DNA of 64,000 nucleotides from Cyanophora paradoxa. Taxonomy: Eukaryota; Glaucocystophyceae; Cyanophorales; Cyanophoraceae. A model generated the notes under the pieces. The model worked only from the letters and a program-made list of their open reading frames with translations. It was not told where the DNA came from and did not search any database. A program made the translations under genes and the position numbers. Positions 38,801 to 51,700 of this stretch are shown here, one piece after another. The stretch is from the NCBI GenBank assembly GCA_004431415.1, contig QPMI01000066.1:248001-312000 (forward strand), given 5' to 3'. Position 1 is the first letter of the stretch; every line of letters begins with the position of its first letter.

Positions 38801-41407
38801 CGGGCGCCCTGCCGAGAGCCGGGGGGTCAAGGACCGCAGAGTCAAGGGGCGACAGTCAAGGGCTTCTATCACACGGAGGGTTTGAAGACCGCTTATATTT
38901 CCTTATATCTCCAGGGGCGGGGGCGGGGCGGGGGCGGGGCGGGCGAGGGTTTAAAGTCAACGTCCCCTATCTTATGTTTCGTTATGATATATTTCCTTCG
39001 GCTCGGGGGCGGGGCGGACGAGGGTGACGAAGTCGTTGGTGAAGTGGCCCGAGTTCGTGTCCAGGAACATCCCGTACAGCCCTGCGCGACCAGGCGCGCG
39101 CCGGGGCGGGGCGGCGCGGGGTGAGCCGGGGCGGGGCGGGGCAGGGGGAGAGGGGGAGAGAGTGGAGCGGGGGGAACGTCGGGGACGTTGGGGCGCTAAT
39201 GAAATATGGCGGCCATGACGGCTCTAATCGAATAAAGCCAAGGGCGGCTCTAATGAAGACCGCGCACCGTCGGGGACGTTGAGGCGCTCGAGGTGGGCGA
39301 TCACCGCGTTCGCCTGCGCCGTTGAAGCGGAGGAGGCGTCACGAGGAGGGGGCGGAGGAGAGGACAGGGGAAGGGGGGAGGAAGGAGCGGCCCGCGCCCG
39401 CCGCGGTTCCGGCCCGCCGTCGGAGGCGGGGGGCTGGGGGGGGGGGGGGGGGGGGGGAGGGGGGGAGGGGGGGAGGAGTAGGGGGGGAGGGGGGGAGGGG
39501 CGCACGGCCTTGGCGTACTTGGGGTCCCCCGTGTGGTGGCTCAGCTGCGTGAACTCAAGCTGCGAACGAAGCGGGGGCCGGGCAGGGTCAGACAAGAAGC
39601 GCTACAGGCGCTAGAGAGTGTGAAACAAGGGGCGCAGAGCCCAAAGGGGATCGTGAAAGCGGCGGAAGAAGGGAGGGGGGGGGGGGGGGGGGGCGGACCT
39701 GGACGGTGGCGACCTCCGCAAGGGTGGCGGAGCCGGCGGCCCAGGCCGGCGAGTGGGCGACCCCCGAGCCCAGGTTCACCGTCGAGTGCGGGATCCCCGT
39801 CGGCGTCCCGAAGGCCGGCATCAGGCGGTCCCCCAGCTGAGCGGGGCTCAGGCTCAGGCTCAGGTGAGCGGGGCTCAGGTGAGGATCAGGCGGGTTTTTT
39901 CTGCACCTGCCGGGCCTTCTCAAGGAAGACGGCGTCGCCCGAGAGGTCGTACGCGGCCAGGAGGCCCCCCAGGCACCTGAGCGGCATCTGAGCGCTAAAA
40001 ATAGACTGAGGGGTGAGAAGCGGGGGGGGGTACGGTACCGAATCGTGGTCTCGAAGAAGCTGACGTCGCCCTTGTCGTGCCACGTGAGGTGGTCGGCGAC
40101 CCAGTTGCGCGCCGCCTCGAACTCGTCCTGTGGGGGGTACAGCAACTGAGCAGAAGGGCGCGGGAAGGGTACAGCTTTGAAGCGACGGGGGGGTACTACC
40201 TTCAGTCCCATGATCCACAGGGTGTCGAGGCTGTCGACGAGAGTGGCGCCCGTACCCCCGAAGTCGTCGCCGCCTCTGCGAGGGTTTGAGTCGGGGGGCG
40301 GGGGGGGGGGTACGCGGATGCGGGGTGCGCGGCCGCGCACTGCTTGCTGACAGGCCGGACCTCGTCCCGCCCCCACGCGAACTTCTCGTACCCCCGCCAC
40401 GCGTGCAGGAAGCCCTGCCGCCGGCATCGGGAGGGGTACGGCCAACTGGAGCGGAGGGGGTACGCACGTCGCGGACGGCCTGCATGCGCTCGGCGTCGGG
40501 GCCGGGGGGAGGGAACACGCGCGGCGCGAGGGCCGGCGGGGGCGGGATCTCTACGTCGCCGCCAAGCCCCAGCCCCTGCGGCTGCTGCTGCTGCTGCTGC
40601 AGCTGCTGCTGCTGCTGCGGGGGGATCTGCTGGTGGGTCTGCTGGCCCGCATGCTGTTGGAACTGCTGAGGCGGCGGCCTCTGCTGCTGCTGCTGCTGCG
40701 GAGGGAACTGCTGCTGCTGCGGCGGCTGCTGCTGCTGTTGCTGCGGAATGCCAGCGCCCTTCTGCGGCGGCGCGGCCGCGGGCGGCTGCCGGCCCCTGCG
40801 CTCCTGCTGCGCCGCCGGGGGCTTCCCTTGCGCGCCCTGCGCCTGCTCCTCTTGTACGCGCTTCTGCAGCTCCTGCGGGGACGGTCAGCGCCGCGGACGC
40901 ACACACAAACACACACTTCCGTCGTGGAGCCCGGCGCACCGATTGCAGCCGCAACACCTCCTGCGAAGGGCGTCAGCGAAGGGCAGAGGGAACGGCGCGG
41001 GGACGGGGACGGGGCCTCGCCTCCTGCAGCCGCTGCTTGTCCTCGGCGAGCGCGTGGACCTCCGCCCGCAGCTTCTCCGTGTCCGCCCGGCGCGGCGCGG
41101 GCGGCGGCGGCGCCGCCGCCGGCTCCCCGAGCTGCGCCTCGCCGCGCTCGCTGCCGGGCCCCGCGGGGTCGGCGGCTGCGGAGGGAGCGGCGACGTCAGC
41201 AACGGTTTTGGTCACTCCGAGGCTGCGCGCACGGGCTTCCCGCGCTCCCTCCGGCTCAGACGTTGCTGCCGTTGCCGCCGGAGAGAAGGTGCCGATGGCA
41301 ACCAAGTAGAAGAGGCCGACAGCGACTGCCGACATGATGAACAGTGCGAGGGCGCGCCGCCGCCGCAGAAACAGGTTGAGCCGCTTCCGCAAGCGCCTAG
41401 CGAACAT
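35502..41407 (-). CDS. Class I alpha-1,2-mannosidase (GH47), type II membrane protein, 21 exons
   Basis: Trims mannose from N-glycans in ER or Golgi. Exons: 41407-41021, 40960-40940, 40872-40468, 40414-40341, 40275-40200, 40127-40039, 39976-39907, 39836-39699, 39559-39506, 39313-39268, 39081-39020, 38808-38770, 38446-38354, 37744-37694, 37490-37398, 36861-36769, 36588-36549, 36481-36402, 36297-36196, 35812-35768, 35612-35502. All are in phase, 722 residues. A basic N-terminus precedes one transmembrane helix ([19 protein letters not shown]), a coiled coil and a Gln-rich stem. Catalytic-domain marks are [65 protein letters not shown] and VFNTEAHPL (calcium-binding Thr). Introns after 41021, 38770 and 37398 use GC donors. 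Topology and stem resemble Golgi mannosidase I. Confidence 0.93.
36840..37125 (-). repeat. Duplicated 3' splice site and exon start inside a mannosidase intron
   Basis: The acceptor and first codons of the exon at 36861 lie in a segment of about 34 bp that recurs at about 37086-37120. The copies share gccatctgacgggagaaata on the plus strand. The upstream copy reads on into stop-rich sequence and does not keep the GH47 frame, so it is a decoy acceptor. Confidence 0.85.
37018..37350. repeat. Three diverged units in the same mannosidase intron
   Basis: Units near 37018-37075, 37190-37240 and 37300-37350 share tgctttaaagactt, then a variable part and cgccttaagagcttaag-like ends. They lie between G-rich blocks. 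The decoy exon start sits between units 1 and 2. Confidence 0.75.
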
Positions 41408-41902
41408 CTTCCGCCGCGCCGCTACTGACCACTGCTGGCAAATGAACCTCTCTCACGCCCGCGTCGCCGCCGACGCGTTCATACGGTCCCGCGCGCGATT
41501 GCGGTATGATTCCTGCGTCAGGAACTGCCGCCCGCAGCACGACCCGAGCCAGCAGGCTGGTGCAGTGTACCCCAGAGCGAAAAAACTCGGCGGCCAGGAG
41601 ATCGGAGTACCAGCCGGTCAGCGAAGGTTTCGAAGCACCAGCACAACCGCAACAAGGCCAAGACGCCCCGACGGGTGGACGACCGAGCGTCCTGAGCTTG
41701 AAGCGACCGTCGGCAGCGGCGAGCGGGCAGTCGTTGTACGCGGCGGCGATCAGTCATACCCTAGTCTGAAGGCTTGATAAAGCGACAGAGACGCACGCGG
41801 CCAGCCGCTGTACGTTCAAGAGCACTTTTGCTGGCGGCGGCCCGCGTCAGCCCGCAGAGCCTCACCGAGCCTGGACCAGCCTTAAGAGAGTAGGCGGGAG
41901 CC
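41408..41902. promoter_or_regulatory. Divergent promoter region, mannosidase and arrestin-fold genes
   Basis: 495 bp between start codons at 41407 (minus) and 41903 (plus). It must contain both promoters. No distinct motif or gene seen. Confidence 0.4.
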
Positions 41903-44654
41903 ATGCAGCCGCCTCCAGCTGCAGCCCGCCAGACGCCGCGCTCGCCGCCTGGGAGCTCCCGCGTCCCGGGGCACGCGGTCCCGCAGCCGAGGGGCCCCGG
42001 CCGCGCCCCGGGGCCCCCGGGCATCCACCGCGCCACGTCGTTGCCCTTTAGACCCTCCGCCAGCGCTCCGACCTCTCCAGCGCTCGGCGGCATCGGCGCG
42101 GCTGGCGCTGGCGCCCCGCCCCACCCGCGGCCCCCGCAAGCGCAGCTGCGGAGCCCGCCTGTCCCCGGGCGCGCTCATCCCGCTTCGAATTCCACCGCCG
42201 GACCCGGCCCCGGCCTGCGCCGGGCTTCCTCCCTCCCCTCCGCGCCGCCCCCGCTCGACCTCGCCTCGCCTCGCGGCGGCGCCGGCGCCCCCGGGCCGGG
42301 CGCGCGTTCCCTCGCGCGGACGGCGTCGGCCGCTCCGCTGTCTCCCGGCCGGTCCCACCTCTCGCGCTTCGAGATCAGCACCGAGAAGCCAGACTACCAG
42401 GAGGGCGAGGGCGCGTACCCGGGCCCCGCCCCGGCCCTTTTCGCCCGTCTCTCACATATTTCGTACCCCTCCCGCCCGATCGCCCGCCGCAGTCGTCCGA
42501 GGCTCCGTCTGGGTGCAAGTAGCCCCCGCTGCCGGTGCGGGTCCGAAGCGGGTCGACGGGGTACGCGAAACTCGGACCAGCCCGCCCCCTCCCTCCCCTG
42601 GCCTGGGCCGAGACCTCGGCAGGCGCCTCTGCCCGGGCCGCCCCCCGCTGTACCCAAGCCCTGGCCGCAAGCCGAAGACATCGCCCTGTTCGTCGACGGC
42701 TCCGAGCGGGTACGCGCCCCGCGGCCGAGCGTACCCCCACCGCCGGCTCCCCTCGCGCCTCACGCGGTACCCCCTGCAGGTCTCCTGGTCCAACAACGAG
42801 ATACCCCTCCTGACGCCCTCGGGCCCGGCCTCGCCCGTTGCGAACTCGACCTCTTTCAAGCTCATCCAGGCAAGGGGGGGTGAGCTTTGGGGGGTACACG
42901 ACGTTTCTAACGCTACCCCGCAGGCGAGGGTACCCCTGGATCGGGACCACGAACGGAGCAAGGAGGTCCTCCCGCCGGGACTCGACCTCCCGACCACTCC
43001 GGGGGGTACGCTGATCTCGATTACACTGTCCGGACGCGGACGTAACACCGTACCCCGCTCCTCCCAGAGCTCGTGGAGTTCCCTTTCTATTTCCAACTCC
43101 CCGACGACCTTACCCCGACGTGCGCATCGCAATTGCTGGGTACCCCCTCCGCGCCCCCGACGAGGGCCGTTTACCCCGCAGGTTCCGAGCGACGGAGGCG
43201 GGCCTGAACGGGGTAGCCTATTACTCCATCGAGGTCGCTTACCGCCTCGAGGTCTGTACCCTCCCTCCCCTCCTCTCTCCCGTTCCGACTGGGCGCCTGA
43301 ACCCGTCCGGCAGGCTCGTCTCGGTTCGAAGAGGGCTACACTCGAGTTCGGGGTCGTGAAGGTCCGCGGAAGGCCCAAAGTCTTCTTTCTCGTACCCCCA
43401 TGTTCTGTCGCCCGCCGCTCACGCCCCGAAAGCGTCCATCGGGAACCGACCCCGACAGGGCCTGCGCCCATTTCACGGTACGCCCCGCGCGAATCGCGTA
43501 CCCCCTCGGTCACGGGCTTTTGAATGTGTACCCCACCCCCAGGCGTCCGCCCAGAGCTTCTGCCGCTGCCTGGCCCCCTACAAGCTGCACCACATGGAGG
43601 CAAGCGCCTGTACCCCCCTTTGCGTTCCCCGCGGCTGAGGGAAGGGGCGGGGTACAGGCGAGGACGGACAGGGCGCGGTACCTCCCCGGAGACTCAATCG
43701 ATCTCGTCCTCTACTCGGAAAAGATGAAAAAGGTACCCCTCCCCCCTCCACCCCCCTTTTCCCACTCCCTCCTCCTGTACCCTGGACCATCCTCGCCGCA
43801 GGCGAGCGCGGGGGGTATGGAAGACATGACGCGGATGCGGTCCGCGCGGCCGAGGGTGCGTTCGCGGGCCCCGGGCCCTGCGGCCGCGCACGCGTCCGTT
43901 CCTGAGCGTGCCTCGCGCGCGCAGCTGCTGAGGCTGGTGCGGGTGGCGGGGGCGGGCCCCGCCCCCGGGCAGCTCCACTTCAGCGAGGCGCGGTGCGGCC
44001 CACTAAGCTCCTCTTAGCCGAGCCAAGCCGAGCCTCGCCGTGCCAAGCTAAGCAGCGCTTTCTCTCTCGTGGGGCAGGAGGGGCGTGGCCTGGGAGGACC
44101 TCGGCGCCTTCTCGGCCCAGGGCCAGGCGAGCCCCCGCCCCCGCGCGCGCGCGCGCGCCGGCGGCGCCGCTCTGATCGTGACCGAACCCTTGCGATCAGA
44201 TCCACGCGGGGGGTAGGCTTTCCTACGCGTACACGTTCCAGCTCCCGGCCTCCCTCCCGGTGCGCCCTGCCAGGCTGCCCTGTGCTGCGGCTTCCAGGGT
44301 ACCGGTCGCACTCTAAATCGTATGGACTCACCCATCGAGCGCAGCCGTCGGTGCAGGGCCGCAGCTTCGCGTACGGGTACGCCATCGAGCTGACGGTCCT
44401 CTCCGAAGTCGACGACGACCAGCGGGGTACGCGCGCTCCGAATTCGAATTCAGGGGGTACACGTATTTGTTCTTATTCGCGGCCGCGTCGGGTCAGGGGA
44501 CATGCCGATCGAGATCGGTTCTCGGAGGGCCGGGGCCGCCGTGGCCGGCGGGCGAACTGCGTCTCCGCCCCGCGCGGGCTCCGCGCATGCGCAGTACCCC
44601 TACGGCGAGGCGGGGGGAATGGTCCGGCCCCCCGCCGTCGCCCTCCGGCGATGA
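41903..44654 (+). CDS. Arrestin-fold (ARRDC/alpha-arrestin-like) protein
   Basis: Alpha-arrestins are membrane-protein adaptors, often recruiting ubiquitin ligases (family knowledge). Exon 1 (41903-42410) encodes a Pro/Ala-rich disordered lead of about 150 residues, then FEISTEKPDYQEGE, which joins through a GC-donor intron to VVRGSVWVQVAAP at 42493. Further arrestin-N strands are DIALFVDGSER, VSWSNNEIPLL, LVEFPFYFQLPDDL and GVAYYSIEVAYRLE. The second half has RARYLPGDSIDLVLYSEK, SYAYTFQLPASLP, RSFAYGYAIELTVLSE and GDMPIEIGS, the usual C-domain ending. I saw no PPxY motif but did not resolve every exon. Introns are short and dense in GTACCCC. Some internal boundaries (42.55-43.25 kb) are approximate. 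Confidence 0.75.
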
Positions 44655-45740
44655 TCATGAGCCGAAAATCAGAGCACATGCAATTAGCAATGGCACTTAG
44701 CCTTTTGAGAACCCTGCATGCGCATGCACGAAGATGCAGGCCTAGGGCCCGGGGGGGGGGGGGGGGGGGGGGGAGGGGCTGAAAAGGGAGTACGCATCCT
44801 AAGCACTCGAGCGTCAACCTGCCACGCTGGGCCGGCGGCTGCTTGTGGACGTTCGCTGCGGTTAGTGCGGGATCACATAACTCAGCCGACATAGCTCAGC
44901 CACTCTGAAACGAGCCCGGTCGCGTTTTGCGCGACACCGGCCGCGGCCGCGGCACCGCCACCGCGCGCGCGCTCGGGCGCCGACGGATCAGCAGGTGCAC
45001 ACGCTCGCGCGATACTAGTGTCAGCGGTCCGGGTGATTCACTCCCGGACTTGGCCATGGCCTCGGCCCCGGCCGGTTAACGTTGCACGTTGGCGCCGCGG
45101 CCGCAGCATATGCATGCGCGCGCGCTCCGGCGCCCGCGGTCCGGGTAATTCACTCCCGGACTAGTACTTGTCCTCGCGATCGGCCCCGGCCGGTTGGCGC
45201 CGCGGCCGCAGCATGCACGCGCGCTCCGTCGCCCGTCGCCGTGTGGCCGGCGGTTATTAGAGCGGCCTTCGTGGTCTTGATCGTGATTGCTAAGCTAATC
45301 ACCGGCGCTCAGGCCCAGACCCCGGCGCGCTCGCGCGAATCGATATCCGGCCGCGCGCGGCCGCGGTCGAGGGGCCGGCCCGGCCCGACGCGATTCGAAT
45401 CCCGCGCACGCTCGCGCCGGCCGGACTCCGGGAGACGTCGACGCCGCGGCGACTTGGCGGCGACTCGGCGCACACAGCTGCAGGCGCGCGCAAGCGCCGC
45501 TGCGGGAATTCGAAGCTGGCCGACTGCGGCTGTGCGTTAACGTTGGTGCGTGTACATATCATGCATGTGCTTTCAAGTTCGGGGCCGGGATTCCCCGCGC
45601 GCCGGCCGCGGGCCGCCCCGCGCGCTCATGATCAGCCGCTGAGCTATCACGTCCGCAGCTATCACGAACTTCGGAGCGCGCCGGCCGCTAGCGCTGCTGT
45701 ACAAGTTGGGTGCCCCGCTCTGCGCGCAGCACCTGCAGCA
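44655..45740. other. Intergenic region with poly(G) and a diverged tandem repeat
   Basis: A run of about 22 G lies at about 44751-44772. Two diverged units near 45022-45125 and 45137-45230 share gcggtccgggt-attcactcccggac, then ggccccggccggtt and ggcgccgcggccgcagcat. No gene is supported, although the first exon of RING-H2 copy 2 could begin at ATG 45543 in the same frame. Confidence 0.6.
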
Positions 45741-48700
45741 ATGGCCGGATACGCGGCCGGAGCTGCAACGCTAGCAGCTGCAGCATGCGCGGCTGCTGAA
45801 GAGAGGAGAACGGATGCGCGCGAGGATGCGGGCTTAAGCGTCTGCCGCTGCGTCCGGGATACCAGGTGAGCAGCTGCAGCCAGCGGCCAGCGTGTGCATG
45901 CGTATGGTTGCGTGCACTGCGGGCCAGGGGCTCCCAGGCCCCGCCCGCGCCGGCTGCGGCGGGCCCCGGCATCTAAGCTTGCAATCGAGTGCTTTAATTT
46001 CGACGTCAACTTATTCGACGGTGCAGACCTGGCGATCTTGATCGGCTGTGGTGCGCCGGACCTAGCGACCGTGATCGGCCATGGACTTGCACTTGCCGGT
46101 GCCTTTGTCGGAAGTGCGAGGACGCGCGCTCGCCGGACGCCGGCGCGACTGCTGGCTTTTGTGGCCATTTTATTGGGCTTCTTGAGAGCATGAAGCGCCC
46201 TTGCAATAAAGAAGATTTCGAGGCTTGCAGGGCTCGTTGGCAGGTTCGCCCCCGTTTTTCGAGTCCCCACTCATGATCACCGACTGGGACATTCGATAAT
46301 CTGATCACTTTCATCCTTTGATTTGTAGAGCGAGCTCGACGACTGCGTCACCAAGCGCGGCGAGCAAAGTCTGCCATCTATCACATACGCGCTTCGGCTC
46401 GCCCGCCTCCTCTACCAGTTCAATATGAAAGCTGAAGTCCGCGAGCTCTTCGAGGTACTCGCGTATTCATTTAAGCCTACGTCCTGGTATAGATGTTGGT
46501 CACAGTGGTTTACTCGAGCTCATCGAATGCGCAGCGTTTCCTTGCGCCCCGCCTCCTGGATGAGCGGCGGCGGGATGAGCTTCGGGGCGCAGCGTCGCTC
46601 GAGAGCCTTGCGAACCACGTGGAAATATTTGGGAGCATCTGTTTCATGAACAAAACCTTTGCTCTCTCAAAACACGCTTTTTTGGTCTGATCGTGACAAC
46701 CCCGTTTCTTTTTTCTTTTATCATGCATCTGCATTGATCATGAATTCTTCGATCTCGCAGGCGGTGCAAGCGTACATGGAGGACATCTTAGGCAGGCCTC
46801 CTGGGTGCATGCGCAGAGACTCGTTCATCAGATCTAAAATTAGTTTGAGTCGCTGGGCTCTTGGAATATGCTATGTCCGGCTGGGGGAGCGAGAGAATGC
46901 TTGGGCGTGCTTTCAGGTACACGTTTAATTTTGCTTTCGAGAGCCATTATTACATGACCGTAAATATTATTCACGCACATATTCACAGTCGGCCGGGCAT
47001 TGTGAACTCAACCCACAAGATGGCCGGCGACGGATAATCAACTGCTGCGGCCTAAATCAATCAGATGCTCTTTACGAACTTGGCCGCATGTACAGGGGGG
47101 AAGGCCTATTTGGAACATCTGAAGAGGTCATGCAGGCAAGCGCAATGAGGGTGTGCAACTGTCGAAACTCGCGATCGCTTATCGAAATGCTCGCAGCTCA
47201 ACTTGAAACTGGCGACGCTTGCGTGCCAGAACTGTAAAGCGAACAATGTTCTCGGCAATGCGCTTGCCGCTCTCGGCTTCCTACTCGTTGGAAAGGGCGA
47301 GAACTTCGACAAAGCGGAGAGATACTTGAAGGTGAGCAACGAGAACTCTCGCCTCACGCTGCTCAAAAAGTTTCAGCTGGTCTTGACCTCGAGCTCACTG
47401 CGCAGCTTGGGCTTATCGAAACAGAGCGGCGAGCCTGCGGCTCGAAGAATCTAGATCTTGCGCAAATTCTGAACCATTTGGGCTTTTTGTACGAGCGAAC
47501 GCATCGCTACAGAGAGGCCGCGTCTTGCCTTTTCGTGCGTACACAACGTGGCCCGCTGCCTTTTAACTTCAATGTATGAATTTGTATCGCAGCGAGCGCT
47601 CGAGCTCGCCATTCAAGATGCGAACAGCGGACTCGTTAAAGAATTGACGGAACAAATTCTGGCTTCGCTGGATAATCTCGCATACGAACAGCTTTGTCGC
47701 ATGCGCTACGACGTCGACGCCGTTCTTTTTTCAATTAACGCACGGGTGATCGGAACTCCCCTGGGGCGAACGCGTGTGGGCCCATTTCCGATCTGACATT
47801 TACATCAACACGAACATCTCAGAAAATGCTCGCTTTTTTCAAGGAGTCTGGGAGGATGCCAACTGGTGTTTATACTGGTGGAATGTCTCATCGCACTGTT
47901 GCAGACGTGAGTTGATGCCCTTCAAGGGTTCAAGGGCTTCCATGGCCAGCTCTTTTGCATTGCGATGCATACGTACTCACAGTTTCTGGAGCACGTGTAC
48001 GTGAAGCGCTGGGGGGCCGCGGAGGATAGCAGTGTCCCGGAGGAATATGAGGCAATAAATATTGCGAATCTCGATAAGGTACGGATCCGGACCCTCTAGA
48101 TCTGCAGGTGGTAGTTTCGTTCTGTGATCTAATCGTTGAATGGTCATAAACTGCAGGAAGCGTTTCAGGATGCCCAGGCGAGCAGTGGCGCTCACGATAT
48201 AGATGAATGTGGCGGCCTACTACTTCTCAAGTGTTCGGCCTGCATGCGCATCAGGTAAAACCCTGCAGCTGATGCGCACAGTTTCAGGGCCTCGCGTCCG
48301 TTGGCACCTGCATCAGTAAATAAATATAGTAGAAAGAGATTAGTCATTCTTTGCGCAGTCAGAACCGAGACCGCCGACAATGGACCTGTAGTTGCCGTTG
48401 CATCTGCCCCAAGTGCAACAAGGCGCATACGCCGACCTCCAACGTGGCGGCTGGCTATTGTATCAACTTCATTGACCTTATGGAGGGGTATGAGGCACCT
48501 TGTAAAGGTGATTTCGAAGCCTGCAGGGCGCGTTGGCAGGTTCGCCCCCCGATTTCGAGTCCCCACCCATGATCAACAACTGGGACATCTGATCACTTCG
48601 ATCCTTTAATTTGTAGAGCGAGCTCGACGACTGCGTCTTCAAGCGCGGCGAGCAAAGTCTGCCATCTATCACGTACGCGCTTCGGCTCGCCCGCCTCTTC

Positions 48701-51700
48701 TGCGAATTCAATATGGGCACTGAAGCCCGAGAGCTTTACGAGGTGCTCGCGTATGCATTTTGGCCCGCGTCCTGGTATAGATGTTGGTTTAAACTCGAGA
48801 TCATCCAATGCGCAGCGTTTCCTTGCGCCCCGCCTCCTGGATGAGCGGCGGCGGGATGAGCTTCGCGGTTCATCCTCTCCTAAACTTCTTTTCCAACACG
48901 CGCGCAATTGTGGTAGGTTTCGCGTCGCCGATGGATTCGACTCTTCTGCCAAGCAGATTTATTTGGTGTGTCACAGTGTGTTTCGTCGGCTAATCCGATC
49001 TCCTGGCTAATCTGATCTGACCGTGGACTCCTGCGTTCAGGCTGCGTTCAGTCTCTATGCTCTATTTTTTCTACTTGAGCAGCTAGAGCACAACACCATT
49101 GCTTCGGACTTTGTCGAGGCGCTTTGGCAGCTGAGTAAAATTTGCATTGGACTCAAGCAACGCGTGGAGGCTTGGGAGCATTTTCAGGTGCTTCAGTTTG
49201 GGAACCGATTTATAATATAACTTATCTGCGTTGATCCTGGCGCCCATGCATATGGCCAGTTGGCGGAGAAGATCGATCAGGAACTCGACGCATGCGCATC
49301 TGCACTCCGAGCTAAGGATTCATGCGCTTTCTGCTGTTTAGGCTCGTGCTGTTGTCTGGGATCGATGGTTGTCGATCTTGCGAAACAGTTCCTCGAGGCT
49401 GGTGAAAAGCTCGAGGCAGAAAAGATCTTGCAGGCGCGCTCTTTTCCGATCTTGCGAATTTAAATTGTTCGCATTCTTCTCTGATCATCGGATGACAATG
49501 AGAGAGCAGTTGCTCTTGAAGCTATCAGAGAGAGCGTGCGAGGCTTGTCGAAGGAGGAATGTCAACGGCGAAGCGTTGGCCTTTCTGGGGGCCTTGTGCC
49601 TCGAGACGGGTCTGGGAGCCGACCGTGCCGAGTCATACCTTATGGTGAGACTCATTATATATCGCTTTATCATGAAACGCGTTTCCAAATCTTTACAATT
49701 GGACGTCCTGCCGCCGGCCGCGGCGCAGCGAGCACGCAAAGAGACGGAACAGTGGATGAGTGACCGATCGCGACCGCCCAAGGATGCATGCTTTCTTGTC
49801 GGCATTTTGTATACTCTTGCCCGATTATACAACTCAACAAATCGTTCCAGCGAGGCCGCGGCGCACCTCGCCGTGCGTTTCGTTTCCCGCAAATTAAAAT
49901 GAATTCGACCACGCGTGAACGAATTCGGCGCAGTGTGCTTCAAATTTCATTAAGCAAGAATCGAATCAGAAAATTGCTAAAGAGGACGCAGAACGTTCTC
50001 TCACGAGCCTGAATACGCTTCTTTCTATCACGCAAGATCCAGCTCTCCATGAAGTGCTTTCGAAGGCGAGCTCTTATAATATAATCAAGGGTGTTTTCGG
50101 TCAAAACACGACCGTGAAAATCTGATCATGTGTTCTCTATCCAGAAACTCTTCGCCTTCCACAAGAAGGAGGGTAGGATGCCCTCCCGTGTATTGGCATG
50201 TGCATGCTGTGGAACTAGCGCGGCCATGGACGATGCTTCAAAGGATTGCGTAAATTCCTTTTTCGAAACTCTAGATCTGATTCTGAGCTTGCAATTGTCT
50301 GCTTAACTTTCATATGCATGCGTGCGCAGGAGTCGGGATCCTTACAGTGCAATCAGCAGATGCTGAAGGAGAATTGCCGCAATCATTGCAAGTGCCGCAA
50401 GCAGGAGTCAATGGCGCGCGTGCACGTGCATGCACAGCGTCTCTCGAGCAAGCTGGAGGAGCGGCGGCAGGCGCTCGAAGAGCGGAAGCGATCGGAGGCG
50501 GAGCGGGAGCGGGCGAGGCAGGAGGCCGAGCGTGCCGAGCAGGACGCGCGCAACGCCGAAGACAAGGAAAATATATATCATATATAATAGCATTGCCGCG
50601 CGCGCTCACGCTCGATCGCGAGCAGGGGGCGGTCATGGGGTTCTTCCGCAATTCCGACTGGGCACGCGCCCGCCGTTTGCTCAATTCTCTGCTGAAGGTC
50701 CGGATTGCAAAATTGAAACTAGTACCTGCAATATCGTGATTGCAATTGCATTCGAAGTTTATTGCAATATTAATTTCAAAACTTGCAATATTGTTATTGC
50801 TTTTCACACGAATTGAGCAGCGGTCTCCGGGGGACGCGGAGGCGCGCCTGCTCCGCATCCGTGAGCTCTATTTCATTTTGTCGTTATTATTCTCTGTTTC
50901 ACGTGCTGGGCAGAGTGCATTGCGGGGGCGGGCCAGCTGGAGGCAGCTGCGCGGGAGGCGGAGGCCTGGGAGCGAGAGCTCGTCGCGTTAGAGGAGTCCT
51001 CCAGTGCTACTGCCGATTTACTCGGCAGGTGATAATAACGCAGTGCTCCGATATGAGCCCTGTCATTTCAAGTGACAATGCGGTTTCGGCAGAGTGCAGC
51101 AGGAGCGCCTGAAGGTGGAGCGAATGCGAGAGGCCCGAAGGCGGGAGGAGGCCGAGGCCGAAACGCAAGCGCGAGCGCGGGCGGAGGAGGAGGCACGACG
51201 GAAGGCAGAGCAGCGGAGGGAGCAAGAGCGGCTCGAGGCGGAAAGGCGACGTAGGGAAGAGGAGGACGCGAAACAGGCCGCCGAGCGCCGGAAGGCAAGG
51301 TGCCGCGAGAAAGAGGCAGTGCTCTCGAGGCAAGCGGTGGAGGGAGAACAGGGGCAGCAGAGGGAGGAAAGCGCGCGGGAGGAGGGGGAGGAGAATGCCA
51401 CGGGACGGGCAACGGAAACCGAACGGCGGCGGGAGGTGGGGGGCCATCCGGAGGAGCTCATCATGAATGGTGCGGAGCGCACGGAAGCGGTTCCATATTA
51501 AAGTTCTAGAAAATATTGTTTTGGCCCTGACACTCGCTCATTTCACTTGCAGCTGCCTTGGACGCGTTTACAATTCAAGCTGTCGATGTCCTAGAGGAGG
51601 AGAGCGACTGCACCTGTTCGATATGCATTGATTCCGAACTTGAGCTTGCCCCCGACGTTGACGCCCGTATGCTCGCACTCGTTTTGCTCCCGTGTGGCCG

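Noticed and set aside
45543-45740. Upstream ATG for RING-H2 copy 2
   Set aside because: Same frame, but the stretch is unlike the rest of the protein. ATG 45741 has the better context (GCAATGGC). Kept as an alternative only.
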